A stretch of 53,467 nt of DNA. Source: Aliibacillus thermotolerans (GTDB lineage: Bacteria; Bacillota; Bacilli; Bacillales; Marinococcaceae). This document shows, in pieces, positions 9,698 through 17,502 of this stretch. Positions within the stretch are counted from its first letter, which is position 1. Each line of letters opens with the position of its first letter. The notes under the pieces are model-generated. The model was not told the DNA's origin. It made no database searches and saw only the letters and a program-made list of their open reading frames with translations. A program made the position numbers and the translations under genes. The DNA lies in NCBI RefSeq assembly GCF_027853235.1, contig NZ_WKJG01000026.1:1-53467 (forward strand), given 5' to 3'.

Positions 9698-10061
9698 AAA
9701 TTTGTCGGATTGATGAAAAGGAAAGAGAATATCGTCTATTTGTCAGACTAATGAGTCTTTCCTGACTCTTTCCTGCATTTCATTTCTTATCCATCCACAG
9801 ATAGGAAAGAAACAATAGAAAAAATGCATATTCAAAGACATGAGGGTTATATTGTACATATTTGAAGATCAAAAATAAAGCAGTCTCCAAGGATATGTAT
9901 AGGACTGTTTTTCTTTTGGAATAGTTTACATGAGAATGGATCTTCCCTCTTGTCTTTGGAAGGAAACAGGGAGGTTGTTTCATCGAAGCAATTTTTCAAA
10001 AAATCCATTGAAGTAGGTAGTTGTTTGAACGAAAAAACTTAATTAGGGGGAAAACATAGGC
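9698..10061 (+). other. long sdh leader, no gene
   Basis: About 360 transcribed bases precede sdhC. I find no convincing open frame. The ribosome binding site AGGGGGAA (10045-10052) is G-rich and rather far from the start codon. In B. subtilis the sdhC ribosome binding site is the target of the iron-sparing small RNA FsrA; the G-run here could pair with a C-rich small RNA in the same way. That link is inference. Confidence 0.4.
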
Positions 10062-10673
10062 ATGGCTGAAAACCGTGAATTTATGAATCGTAGACTGCAT
10101 TCCCTATTAGGGGTCATTCCTGTGGGAATATTTCTCGTTCAGCATCTTATCGTGAACCATTTTGCGACGAGAGGGCCGGAAGCATTTAATGCGGCTGCAG
10201 GGTTTATGGAAAACTTACCGTTTCGAATTATTTTGGAATTTGTCGTTATTTATATTCCTATTTTATTTCACGCAATTTATGGGTTGTTTATCGTATTTCA
10301 AGCGAAAAACAATACGCGCAGATACGGCTTTTTCCGTAACCATATGTTTTTGTGGCAACGAATCACTGGAGTTATCTTAGTTATTTTTATTGCTTGGCAC
10401 GTATGGGAAACGAGAATTCAAGCTGCTTTCGGTGCAGAGGTAAACTATGATATGATGGCAGATATACTGAGTAGTCCATTTATGTTGATCTTTTATATCA
10501 TCGGGGTATTGTCAGCAACGTTCCATTTTTCAAATGGACTGTGGTCATTCTTCGTTTCTTGGGGAATTACTGTAAGTCCTCGTTCACAGCATATTATGAC
10601 GTACGTTACAGTCGGTATCTTTATCATTTTATCTGTCATTGGTATGAGAGCACTCTTTGCTTTCATCGCGTAA
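10062..10673 (+). CDS. sdhC: succinate dehydrogenase cytochrome b558 subunit
   Basis: Membrane anchor of succinate:menaquinone reductase (complex II). The 203-residue protein has five hydrophobic segments. Histidines that can ligate two haem b groups lie within or near them: H28 in FLVQHLIVNH, H70 in ILFHAIYG, H113 in FIAWHVWE and H155 in ATFHFSNG. Size and sequence match the Bacillus di-haem SdhC. It is first in sdhCAB, 37 bases before sdhA. Confidence 0.95.
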   Translation: MAENREFMNRRLHSLLGVIPVGIFLVQHLIVNHFATRGPEAFNAAAGFMENLPFRIILEFVVIYIPILFHAIYGLFIVFQAKNNTRRYGFFRNHMFLWQRITGVILVIFIAWHVWETRIQAAFGAEVNYDMMADILSSPFMLIFYIIGVLSATFHFSNGLWSFFVSWGITVSPRSQHIMTYVTVGIFIILSVIGMRALFAFIA

Positions 10674-10710
10674 CTTGACTTATCCAACTTTATAAGGAGT
10701 GGGTCTTACC

Positions 10711-12489
10711 ATGAGTAATAGTAAAATTATCGTTGTCGGCGGTGGACTAGCAGGTCTAATGGCGACTATTAAAGCAGCGGAAGCAGGGGTACAAGTAGAC
10801 CTCTTTTCCCTCGTACCGGTAAAAAGGTCGCACTCAGTTTGTGCCCAAGGTGGAATTAACGGTGCGGTAAATACAAAAGGGGAAGGCGACTCCCCGTGGG
10901 AGCACTTTGACGATACCATTTACGGTGGGGACTTCTTGGCGAACCAACCACCGGTAAAAGCAATGTGTGAAGCGGCTCCTGGTATTATCAACTTACTCGA
11001 TCGCATGGGAGTCATGTTTAACCGTACGCCGGAAGGACTTCTTGACTTTCGTCGCTTTGGTGGTACACAACACCATCGTACCGCTTTTGCCGGGGCGACA
11101 ACCGGACAACAGTTACTATATGCGTTAGATGAACAAGTTCGTCGTCATGAAGTAGCAGGACTTGTGAATAAGTACGAAGGTTGGGAATTTACTTCTGCTG
11201 TCATTGATGAAGAAGGACGTTGTCGTGGAATTACGGCACAAAACTTACGCAGCATGGAAATCCGAAGCTTCCGTGCCGATGCTGTTATCATGGCAACTGG
11301 CGGACCGGGAATCATCTTTGGAAAATCTACCAACTCTGTTATCAATACTGGTTTTGCTGCTGCAAGACTTTACGAGCAAGGCGTATATTATGCAAACGGA
11401 GAATTTATTCAAATCCACCCGACTGCCATCCCGGGAGACGACAAACTTCGTCTCATGAGTGAATCTGCTCGGGGAGAAGGTGGACGAGTTTGGACGTATA
11501 AAGATGGAAAACCTTGGTATTTCCTTGAAGAAAAATATCCGGCTTATGGAAACCTCGTACCTCGGGACATCGCCACTCGGGAAATCTTTGACGTGTGCGT
11601 AGAGCAAAAACTAGGTATTAACGGCGAAAATATGGTATATTTAGATCTTTCTCATAAAGATCCAAAAGAACTAGACATTAAACTTGGTGGAATTATGGAA
11701 ATTTATGAGAAATTTATGGGCGACGACCCACGGAAAGTACCGATGAAAATCTTCCCTGCTGTTCACTATTCCATGGGCGGCATGTGGGTTGATTACGATC
11801 AAATGACGAATATTCCAGGACTTTTTGCAGCTGGAGAATGTGATTACTCACAACACGGTGCGAACAGACTTGGTGCAAACTCTCTTCTTTCTGCAATTTA
11901 CGGTGGAATGGTGGCCGGACCAAATGCGGTTGAGTACATTAACGGTCTTGATAAGTCTGCGGAAGACTTGTCTTCCACCATCTATGATAGTGAGTTAAAG
12001 AAAGCACAAGAAGAATATGATCATATTATCAACATGGACGGAAAAGAAAACGCCTATGTTCTTCATAAAGAACTTGGTGAGTGGATGACAGATAACGTGA
12101 CGGTTGTACGATATAATAAAAAGCTACTTGAAACGGACGAAAAAATTCAAGAACTGATGGAACGTTGGGAAAACATTAACATGGTGGATACTTCCAAGTG
12201 GAGTAACCAAGCGGCATCTTTTACGCGTCAACTGAAAGGAATGCTTCAATTGGCACGTGTGATTACCCTTGGTGCCTATCACCGTGATGAGAGCCGGGGA
12301 GCTCACTACAAGCCGGAATTCCCGGAACGTAATGACGAAGATTTCTTAAAAACAACAAAAGCGAAATATAACCCAGGAAAGAATGGCCCTGACTTCGAAT
12401 ACGAAGATGTCGATATTTCGCTCATTAAACCGCGGAAACGAGATTACTCGCAAGCGAAGAAAGGGACTAAACAAGGAGCTGGTAACTAA
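10711..12489 (+). CDS. sdhA: succinate dehydrogenase flavoprotein subunit
   Basis: Oxidises succinate to fumarate with covalently bound FAD. The 592-residue protein opens with the nucleotide fold IIVVGGGLAGLMAT (residues 5-18) and SHSVCAQGGING, which carries the region of the FAD attachment site near residue 40. HPTAIPGDDKLRLMSESARGEGG near 236-258 holds active-site residues. ATG 10711 follows AAGGAGTGG; an in-frame GTG at 10699 overlaps that ribosome binding site. It is nearly identical in layout to B. subtilis SdhA. The stop codon overlaps the sdhB start by one base. Confidence 0.97.
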   Translation: MSNSKIIVVGGGLAGLMATIKAAEAGVQVDLFSLVPVKRSHSVCAQGGINGAVNTKGEGDSPWEHFDDTIYGGDFLANQPPVKAMCEAAPGIINLLDRMGVMFNRTPEGLLDFRRFGGTQHHRTAFAGATTGQQLLYALDEQVRRHEVAGLVNKYEGWEFTSAVIDEEGRCRGITAQNLRSMEIRSFRADAVIMATGGPGIIFGKSTNSVINTGFAAARLYEQGVYYANGEFIQIHPTAIPGDDKLRLMSESARGEGGRVWTYKDGKPWYFLEEKYPAYGNLVPRDIATREIFDVCVEQKLGINGENMVYLDLSHKDPKELDIKLGGIMEIYEKFMGDDPRKVPMKIFPAVHYSMGGMWVDYDQMTNIPGLFAAGECDYSQHGANRLGANSLLSAIYGGMVAGPNAVEYINGLDKSAEDLSSTIYDSELKKAQEEYDHIINMDGKENAYVLHKELGEWMTDNVTVVRYNKKLLETDEKIQELMERWENINMVDTSKWSNQAASFTRQLKGMLQLARVITLGAYHRDESRGAHYKPEFPERNDEDFLKTTKAKYNPGKNGPDFEYEDVDISLIKPRKRDYSQAKKGTKQGAGN

Positions 12490-13250
12490 TGAGTGAAAAT
12501 AAAAAAGTCCGTTTTATTATAACCCGTCAAGATGATCCAGAAAGCCAGCCGTATCAAGAAGAATTTCTTGTCGATTATCGTCCGAATATGAACGTCATTT
12601 CCGCTTTGATGGAAATCCGTCGTAATCCAGTGAACGCAAAAGGAGAAAAAACAACTCCAGTCGTTTGGGATATGAACTGTCTAGAAGAAGTGTGCGGTGC
12701 TTGTTCCATGGTCATTAACGGCAAAGCACGTCAATCTTGTACGGCGCTTGTGGACCAATTGGAACAACCGATTCGCTTAGAACCGATGAAAACATTTCCG
12801 GTCGTTCGTGACTTATTGATTGATCGCAGCCGGATGTTTGACGCATTGAAACGCGTCAAAGCTTGGATTCCAATTGACGGTACGTACGATCTTGGGCCAG
12901 GACCACGGATGGCAGAAACGAAGCGACAATGGGCGTACGAACTGTCCAAATGTATGACGTGCGGTGTTTGTTTAGAAGCGTGTCCAAACGTGAATGACAA
13001 AAACGATTTCATCGGTCCGGCACCACTTTCTCAAGTGCGTCTCTTTAATGCCCATCCAACAGGAGAAATGAACAAAGCAGAGCGTTTAGAGACGATTATG
13101 GGAGACGGAGGACTTGCGGACTGCGGTAACTCGCAAAACTGTGTGCAGTCTTGTCCAAAAGGAATCCCACTAACGACATCCATTGCTGCCTTAAACCGTG
13201 ATACAGCAATCCAATCTTTCAAAAACTTCTTCGGTAGCGACAAAATATAA
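12489..13250 (+). CDS. sdhB: succinate dehydrogenase iron-sulfur subunit
   Basis: Carries electrons from SdhA to menaquinone through three iron-sulfur clusters. In the 253-residue protein the 2Fe-2S ligands are C64, C69, C72 and C84 (NCLEEVCGAC...SC). The two ferredoxin motifs are CMTCGVCLEACP near residue 155 and CGNSQNCVQSCPKGIP near 213. The first gives a standard 4Fe-4S set and the second includes the 3Fe-4S ligands. The start ATG overlaps the sdhA stop (TAATG), which couples translation. It is followed by a terminator that hosts a group II intron. Confidence 0.97.
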   Translation: MSENKKVRFIITRQDDPESQPYQEEFLVDYRPNMNVISALMEIRRNPVNAKGEKTTPVVWDMNCLEEVCGACSMVINGKARQSCTALVDQLEQPIRLEPMKTFPVVRDLLIDRSRMFDALKRVKAWIPIDGTYDLGPGPRMAETKRQWAYELSKCMTCGVCLEACPNVNDKNDFIGPAPLSQVRLFNAHPTGEMNKAERLETIMGDGGLADCGNSQNCVQSCPKGIPLTTSIAALNRDTAIQSFKNFFGSDKI

Positions 13251-13254
13251 TGAC

Positions 13255-13286
13255 AAAGGAACTGGCACTCAGCCAGTTCCTTTCTT
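13255..13286 (+). terminator. sdhCAB terminator
   Basis: AAAGGAACTGGC (13255-13266) pairs with GCCAGTTCCTTT (13272-13283) around a five-base loop. The T-tract continues as CTT up to 13286, where the group II intron begins. A fully paired 12 bp stem makes this a very strong terminator. Confidence 0.88.
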
Positions 13287-13905
13287 GTGCGCCTGGCATG
13301 GGTGTAATCTATAGGGTGAGAGTCACGAAGGCAGAAGTAGTGGTTAGCTTAACGCAAGGGTGTCCGTGGTGACGCGGAATCTGAAGGAAGCGGGCGCGAA
13401 ACTAGGTCTCGAGGAACACGAACTTCATACAAGGCTAGGTATCATTGGATGAATTTGCAAGACACAACAAAGTCCTTTCTGCCAAAGGTGATACAGAGTA
13501 AATGAAGCGGATAGATGGAAGGAAAGATGACATCCTTACCCAGGGAGGTCTGATGGATACGTGAAGTACCCTTCATAACCTACTTCATGAGGAGTAGCTG
13601 AACCATCAGAGGTCATAGTACAAATCGGTCTAGAACGGTTTGGAAGGACGGAACAATGAAGAGAGAATAGCCCTTTCTATTCAGTCAGTCATGATGAACA
13701 CAGAAAACGTAGTACCTCACTTGAGGAAGGAAACGGTGAATTCCGTGGAAGACCTCTTGGAGGGTGGAGTGACTACTGGCATAAGAAGATAAGCTATTCA
13801 CGGAAGGAAGTCTTGCGTTACCCATCTTAATTGAACCGCCGTATACGCGAACCGTACGTACGGTGGTGTGAGAGGACGGAGGTTCATCACCTCCTCCTAC
13901 TCGAT
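13287..13905 (+). mobile_element. group IIC intron without intact maturase
   Basis: The element starts with GTGCGCCTGGCATGGGTG, the 5' end typical of IIC introns such as Oceanobacillus iheyensis O.i.I1. It continues with the domain I hallmarks TAATCTATAGGGTGAGAGTC, TTAACGCAAGGGTGTCCGTG and GGAATCTGAAGGAAGCGG. Domain V is at about 13833-13870 (a GAACCGCCGTATACG stem, GGTGGTGTGAGAGG after it). Domain VI is a GGAGG/CCTCC hairpin (about 13877-13893) followed by CTACTCGAT. The 3' end is placed at 13905 from the usual AY ending and could be off by a few bases. At about 620 bases it is far too short for a full maturase of about 400-600 residues. It lies directly after a terminator stem, the known target of class C introns. 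Splicing would need a maturase from elsewhere. Confidence 0.9.
13691..13792 (+). pseudogene. possible N-terminal stub of the intron maturase
   Basis: A 33-codon frame opens MMNTENVVPHLRKETV and ends at TAA 13790-13792 inside the intron, where domain IV normally carries the reverse transcriptase/maturase gene. The peptide looks like the hydrophilic leader seen before the reverse transcriptase domain in some intron proteins, but I cannot confirm this. No reverse transcriptase motifs follow. It may be a deletion remnant or chance. Confidence 0.3.
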
Positions 13906-13918
13906 TATTCCAGTTTGA

Positions 13919-13947
13919 TTGCGATCTCGCATCATTCTCTTTATAAT
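13919..13947 (+). promoter_or_regulatory. ysmA promoter
   Basis: TTGCGA (13919-13924), 17 bp, TATAAT (13942-13947). It begins 14 bases after the intron end and 70 bases before the GTG start of ysmA, so the intron does not separate the gene from its promoter. Confidence 0.65.
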
Positions 13948-14016
13948 AGAAAAATATGTAAGCGTTTAAATAAAATTGTACGTATTTAAAAAAGATGATG
14001 ATAGGGGGAGAAGGCT

Positions 14017-14484
14017 GTGAAACATGTTTCATACATTACCGATTTTGAAGAATGGCGAAAAGATTTTTATTTTTCCATCCCGATCAAAGTACGTTTTTCA
14101 GAAACGGATGCTTACGCTCATCTCAACAATACGAAACCGTTTATTTATTTTGAAGAAGTGAGACTTGATTATTTCCGGTCATTAGGTTTCACGGAATGGG
14201 AAAATCCTACTTCTGACAAAGGATTTGTGGTGGCAGATTTGCAGTGTGATTTCATTCGACAAGTATTTTTTAATGAACGGTTAACTGTATATATTAAGCT
14301 AGTATCATTCGGAAACAGCTCCGTGGATTTACACTATTTGATTGAAAATGAAAGCGAAGAACCGTGCATTGTTGGTCGGGGGGCAGTTGTACAAATATCG
14401 AAAAAAGATGGTACTGCTGTCCCTTGGGATGGTAAAATAAGAAAGAGATTTGAAGAAGAAATCAATAAGAGCAAAATCACATAA
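14017..14484 (+). CDS. ysmA: YsmA-like hot-dog acyl-CoA thioesterase
   Basis: A 155-residue single hot-dog domain of the 4-hydroxybenzoyl-CoA thioesterase type, expected to hydrolyse an acyl-CoA. The motif RFSETDAYAHLNNTKPFIYFEE near residues 28-49 holds the family's catalytic aspartate (D34). The same gene sits between sdhB and gerE in B. subtilis. The GTG start at 14017 follows AGGGGGAGAAGG. The substrate is unknown. Confidence 0.85.
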   Translation: MKHVSYITDFEEWRKDFYFSIPIKVRFSETDAYAHLNNTKPFIYFEEVRLDYFRSLGFTEWENPTSDKGFVVADLQCDFIRQVFFNERLTVYIKLVSFGNSSVDLHYLIENESEEPCIVGRGAVVQISKKDGTAVPWDGKIRKRFEEEINKSKIT

Positions 14485-14492
14485 CGAACAGC

Positions 14493-14520
14493 ACGAACCC
14501 TATCTATCCCGCATAATATG
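14493..14520 (+). promoter_or_regulatory. candidate sigma-K promoter of gerE
   Basis: AC at 14493-14494 and CATAATATG at 14512-14520 resemble the sigma-K pattern (AC, about 16-17 bp, CATANNNTA), with a mismatch at the final A. gerE is sigma-K dependent in B. subtilis. The match is suggestive only. Confidence 0.35.
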
Positions 14521-14587
14521 AGGATGACTATATTTTTCCTTCTCGACCGACTAGCGGGGACAGCCTTGTCGAGAAAGGGTGAAGCGA

Positions 14588-14812
14588 TTGAGGGATATAG
14601 ATAGGAATCGTCGGACGCTCTTAACGAAACGCGAGCGGGAAGTGTTTGAATTGCTCGTTCAAAATAAAACGACGAAAGAAATAGCACAAGAATTATTTAT
14701 TAGTGAGAAAACCGTTCGGAACCATATTTCCAATGCCATGCAAAAGTTAGGGGTGAAGGGACGCTCTCAAGCCGTCATTGAATTGATTCGAATGGGTGAA
14801 CTCAAAATCTAA
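14588..14812 (+). CDS. gerE: spore regulator GerE
   Basis: LuxR-type DNA-binding protein that acts in the mother cell late in sporulation, adjusting sigma-K genes such as coat genes. The 74 residues are a lone helix-turn-helix: [22 protein letters not shown] and [21 protein letters not shown] are almost identical to B. subtilis GerE, also 74 residues. The start is taken as TTG 14588 because AAAGGGTGA (14574-14582) is well spaced and the length then fits; a GTG at 14579 overlaps that ribosome binding site. An 8 bp inverted repeat (14540-14547 with 14568-14575) reaches into the ribosome binding site. Confidence 0.95.
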   Translation: MRDIDRNRRTLLTKREREVFELLVQNKTTKEIAQELFISEKTVRNHISNAMQKLGVKGRSQAVIELIRMGELKI

Positions 14813-14847
14813 TAAAAACCGGCTTTTCATTTGGAAAGCCGGTTTTT
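14813..14847 (+). terminator. terminator after gerE
   Basis: AAAACCGGCTTT pairs with AAAGCCGGTTTTT around an eight-base loop (14815-14847). A and T runs on both sides make it a classic intrinsic terminator. Confidence 0.9.
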
Positions 14848-14875
14848 CAATGACAGTACGAATAGAAAAAGGTCC

Positions 14876-14904
14876 TTGCATTTTTTGCTGAAAACGTTTA
14901 CAAT
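14876..14904 (+). promoter_or_regulatory. mbcS promoter with cre site
   Basis: TTGCAT (14876-14881), 17 bp, TACAAT (14899-14904). TGAAAACGTTTACA at 14889-14902 fits the cre consensus TGWAANCGNTNWCA at every position and covers the spacer and -10. This predicts CcpA repression in the presence of preferred sugars, as is known for the acetyl-CoA synthetase gene acsA of B. subtilis. Confidence 0.7.
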
Positions 14905-15147
14905 GGAAATGCCAAAGGAGGGATGTCGATCATGTAGGGACAAAAATTGAACGAGCGCTCAATTGCCAAATAACGCAACTTTTACATAATCATCTTTTTT
15001 TACTTATTTCTTCAATTTGGCAGTGTGACTGCCGCTTATCTATGGTAAAATTTTATTAGAAGATTGTTTTAACTATTGTTTGAATTTTTCGTCTTTTCTT
15101 GATTCAGCAGACGCGATGATGAAATCAAATTAGAGGGGGAATGTGTG
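14905..15147 (+). other. structured mbcS leader
   Basis: The 240-base leader has a ribosome binding site (AAAGGAGG, 14914-14921) in front of a five-codon frame ATG TCG ATC ATG TAG (14923-14937), whose last two codons form a start-stop pair. Next come an imperfect palindrome ATTGAACGAGCGCTCAAT (14946-14963), a long-range repeat TGCCAAAT/ATTTGGCA (14963-14970 with 15015-15022), and a small hairpin GGCAG/CTGCC (15019-15033). No larger gene is present. The palindrome looks like an operator for a TetR-family protein. Confidence 0.42.
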
Positions 15148-16740
15148 ATGGATCTTAAAGAACTGATTGCACCAGAGGATTATAATATTGCCAAGGAATT
15201 GGATAAGTACCAAGACGATGCACAAAGGGAAGCAATTCGTTGGGTGAATGCAGACGGCAATCGACGTTCTCTTTCTTATAAGGAACTCGTGGAACAAGTG
15301 AATCAATACGCGCAAGCATTGAAACGATCTGGCTTGGAAAAAGGGGACCGTGTGTTAATCATTATTCCACGTCTTCCGGAAGCGTACATTACGTATCTTG
15401 CCTGCTTGAAAGCTGGACTTGTAGCAATTCCTTGCTCTGAAATGCTTCGTAAAAAAGACTTAACGTATCGCATGGAACATTCGCAAGCAAAAGGAGTCAT
15501 ATCTTTCTCTCAAACAACGAGTGAAGTGAATGCAATTACTGAAAAACTCCCTGCGTTAGAACGGAAATTTATTATCGGTGGTACGGAAGAAGGATGGGTT
15601 TCTTTAGAGGAATTAGCAAAAAGTGAAAGTAAAGACTACGATGGGGAGCCGACCAAGCGAGATGACATGGCATTTCTTTCGTATACATCCGGAACGACAG
15701 GAAACCCAAAAGGAGTCGTTCATACGCACGCTTGGGGATACGCTCACGTCAGAACGGCTGCGAAAAACTGGCTTAGCGTAAAAGAAGGCGATCTCGTATG
15801 GGCCACTGCCGCACCAGGGTGGCAAAAATGGTTGTGGAGTCCATTTCTTTCTACGATTACGTTAGGAGCCACTGCTTTTGTATATCACGGAGCATTTGAA
15901 CCGAATAAATACTTAGAACTGTTGGAAAAAGAAGAAATTGAAGTGCTATGTTGTACTCCGACTGAATACCGTCTCATGGTAAAAGTAGACAATTTACAAT
16001 CTTACAATTTATCAAAACTTCGTAGTGCTGTTTCCGCCGGGGAACCACTCAACCGTCCGGTCATTGAAGCGTTTAAAAATGCTTTTGACATCAATGTGCG
16101 CGACGGTTACGGACAGACAGAAAATACGTTGCTCGTTGGTACGTTAGAAGGAATGGAAATTAAACCAGGTTCCATGGGGAAACCAACACCGGGAAATAAG
16201 GTGGAAATTATTGATGAAGACGGGAACCCTGTACCGGTCGGCGAAGTAGGAGATATTGCCGTGCACAAAGATGCACCGGCATTATTTAAAGAGTACTATC
16301 AAGACCCGGAACGGACACAAGCTTCTTACCGAGGAGACTGGTATATTACAGGAGACCAAGCATCAAAAGACGAAGATGGCTATTTCTGGTTTGAAGGTCG
16401 AAGTGATGACATCATTATTAGCTCCGGATATACAATTGGACCATTTGAAGTAGAAGATGCACTTGTAAAGCACCCAGCAGTGAAAGAGTGCGCAGTCGTT
16501 GCTTCACCAGACGAAATTCGCGGTAGTATCGTAAAAGCTTTCGTCGTATTGCGAGAAGATGCACCAAGTGATCAAAGAGAGAAGGAAGCATTAATTAAAG
16601 AGTTGCAAGACCATACAAAAGAACTCACAGCCCCTTACAAATATCCGCGTCAAATTGAATTTGTTCATGATCTTCCAAAAACAACATCTGGGAAAATCCG
16701 CCGTGTGGAATTAAGACAACGAGAACAAAAGAAAGCATAA
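15148..16740 (+). CDS. mbcS: acyl-CoA synthetase, MbcS/YtcI type
   Basis: ATP-dependent ligase that makes acyl-CoA, probably from short or branched-chain acids such as 2-methylbutyrate or isobutyrate, which prime branched fatty-acid synthesis. The 530-residue protein has the AMP-binding signature LSYTSGTTGNPKGVVHTH near residues 175-192, GYGQTENTLL near 318, the hinge FEGRSDDIIISSGYTIGP near 415-432 and the catalytic lysine in TTSGKIRR near 517. ATG 15148 is chosen with AGAGGGGG eight bases upstream. It sits between gerE and murI, where B. subtilis has a MarR gene instead. The family is sure; the exact substrate is not. Confidence 0.85.
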   Translation: MDLKELIAPEDYNIAKELDKYQDDAQREAIRWVNADGNRRSLSYKELVEQVNQYAQALKRSGLEKGDRVLIIIPRLPEAYITYLACLKAGLVAIPCSEMLRKKDLTYRMEHSQAKGVISFSQTTSEVNAITEKLPALERKFIIGGTEEGWVSLEELAKSESKDYDGEPTKRDDMAFLSYTSGTTGNPKGVVHTHAWGYAHVRTAAKNWLSVKEGDLVWATAAPGWQKWLWSPFLSTITLGATAFVYHGAFEPNKYLELLEKEEIEVLCCTPTEYRLMVKVDNLQSYNLSKLRSAVSAGEPLNRPVIEAFKNAFDINVRDGYGQTENTLLVGTLEGMEIKPGSMGKPTPGNKVEIIDEDGNPVPVGEVGDIAVHKDAPALFKEYYQDPERTQASYRGDWYITGDQASKDEDGYFWFEGRSDDIIISSGYTIGPFEVEDALVKHPAVKECAVVASPDEIRGSIVKAFVVLREDAPSDQREKEALIKELQDHTKELTAPYKYPRQIEFVHDLPKTTSGKIRRVELRQREQKKA

Positions 16741-16788
16741 GTATAGATGAAACGAGATAGGAACAAAACTCCAGTAATGAAAAGAGAG

Positions 16789-16818
16789 GGCTCACCAAAA
16801 CTTGGTGAGTCTTTTTTT
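16789..16818 (+). terminator. terminator after mbcS
   Basis: CTCACCAA (16791-16798) pairs with TTGGTGAG (16802-16809) around three bases, then TC and a T-run. Confidence 0.88.
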
Positions 16819-16857
16819 AGTTATGAGATCAATTATTTATCCCATAGAGGAAAAAAT

Positions 16858-17230
16858 GTCGTATGAACTGGTCGTGCGACACTTTTTTCGTACAAACTGA
16901 TCAGGAGTGGTCGCAAAAGGGTTGAAATTGGAATAATTAGGTGTTTTGAACTGCTTTTCTGCCATGTGACGAATGACGCGTTAAAAAAGAAGATAAATCG
17001 TCCCATGAACGTTTCATACGACGCTTCATTTTGTCAAACAGCGAGTGAATCGTCGTATGAAAGCCGTTAATGGAAGAAATTAGGATGAAAACAATCAAGT
17101 TTCATACGACCAATTATTACGAAAATGATGCAATGAAGTGTCGCATAAAAGGTCCATACGACTACGCATAAAAGGTCCATACGACTATATTTCGCATCAA
17201 ACTCCCACCGAATGGTCTCATGGCGTTTTA
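16858..17230. repeat. intergenic repeat island A
   Basis: A gene-free stretch of nearly 700 bases (16819-17502) between mbcS and murI holds many copies of a short motif. TTTCATACGAC occurs perfectly at 17012-17022 and 17100-17110, and inverted as GTCGTATGAAA at 17052-17062. Shorter copies are GTCGTATGAA 16858-16867, CCATACGAC 17154-17162 and CCATACGAC 17177-17185. The last two lie in a 23 bp tandem duplication that shares CGCATAAAAGGTCCATACGA. Degenerate forms (GTCGTGCGAC 16871-16880, CATGTGAC 16963-16970, GGTCTCATGGCG 17214-17225) lie around them. No coding potential is seen. It resembles island B. Confidence 0.72.
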
Positions 17231-17502
17231 CAACGGAATTTTTCAGTATAACTTTCAGACGAGAAAACTAGAGACATTTGAAGTCATTTACGTTTCTTAC
17301 TTTTTCGTGAAAGGAACAGAGATGGTGAAACATACGCTTCCGGTGACTCGTATGTCCCTGCCCAGTTTTATATAAAAATCACTTAGAGTTTTTCCCATAC
17401 ATAGGATAAAGAAACGAATCGTCGGATTAAACATTGAAAATACATACCAAAAGAGAGAAAATATATAAGACAACATTACATGAAGAAATTGAGGGAAGCA
17501 CC

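Noticed and set aside
13287-13905. Intron region as a large riboswitch or ribosomal RNA fragment
   Set aside because: The 5' GTGCGCC, domain V stem and terminator-side insertion fit group IIC introns much better; no rRNA motif is present.
13685-14032. Minus-strand open frame of 115 codons across the intron end
   Set aside because: It is antisense to group II intron domains IV-VI and to the ysmA promoter.
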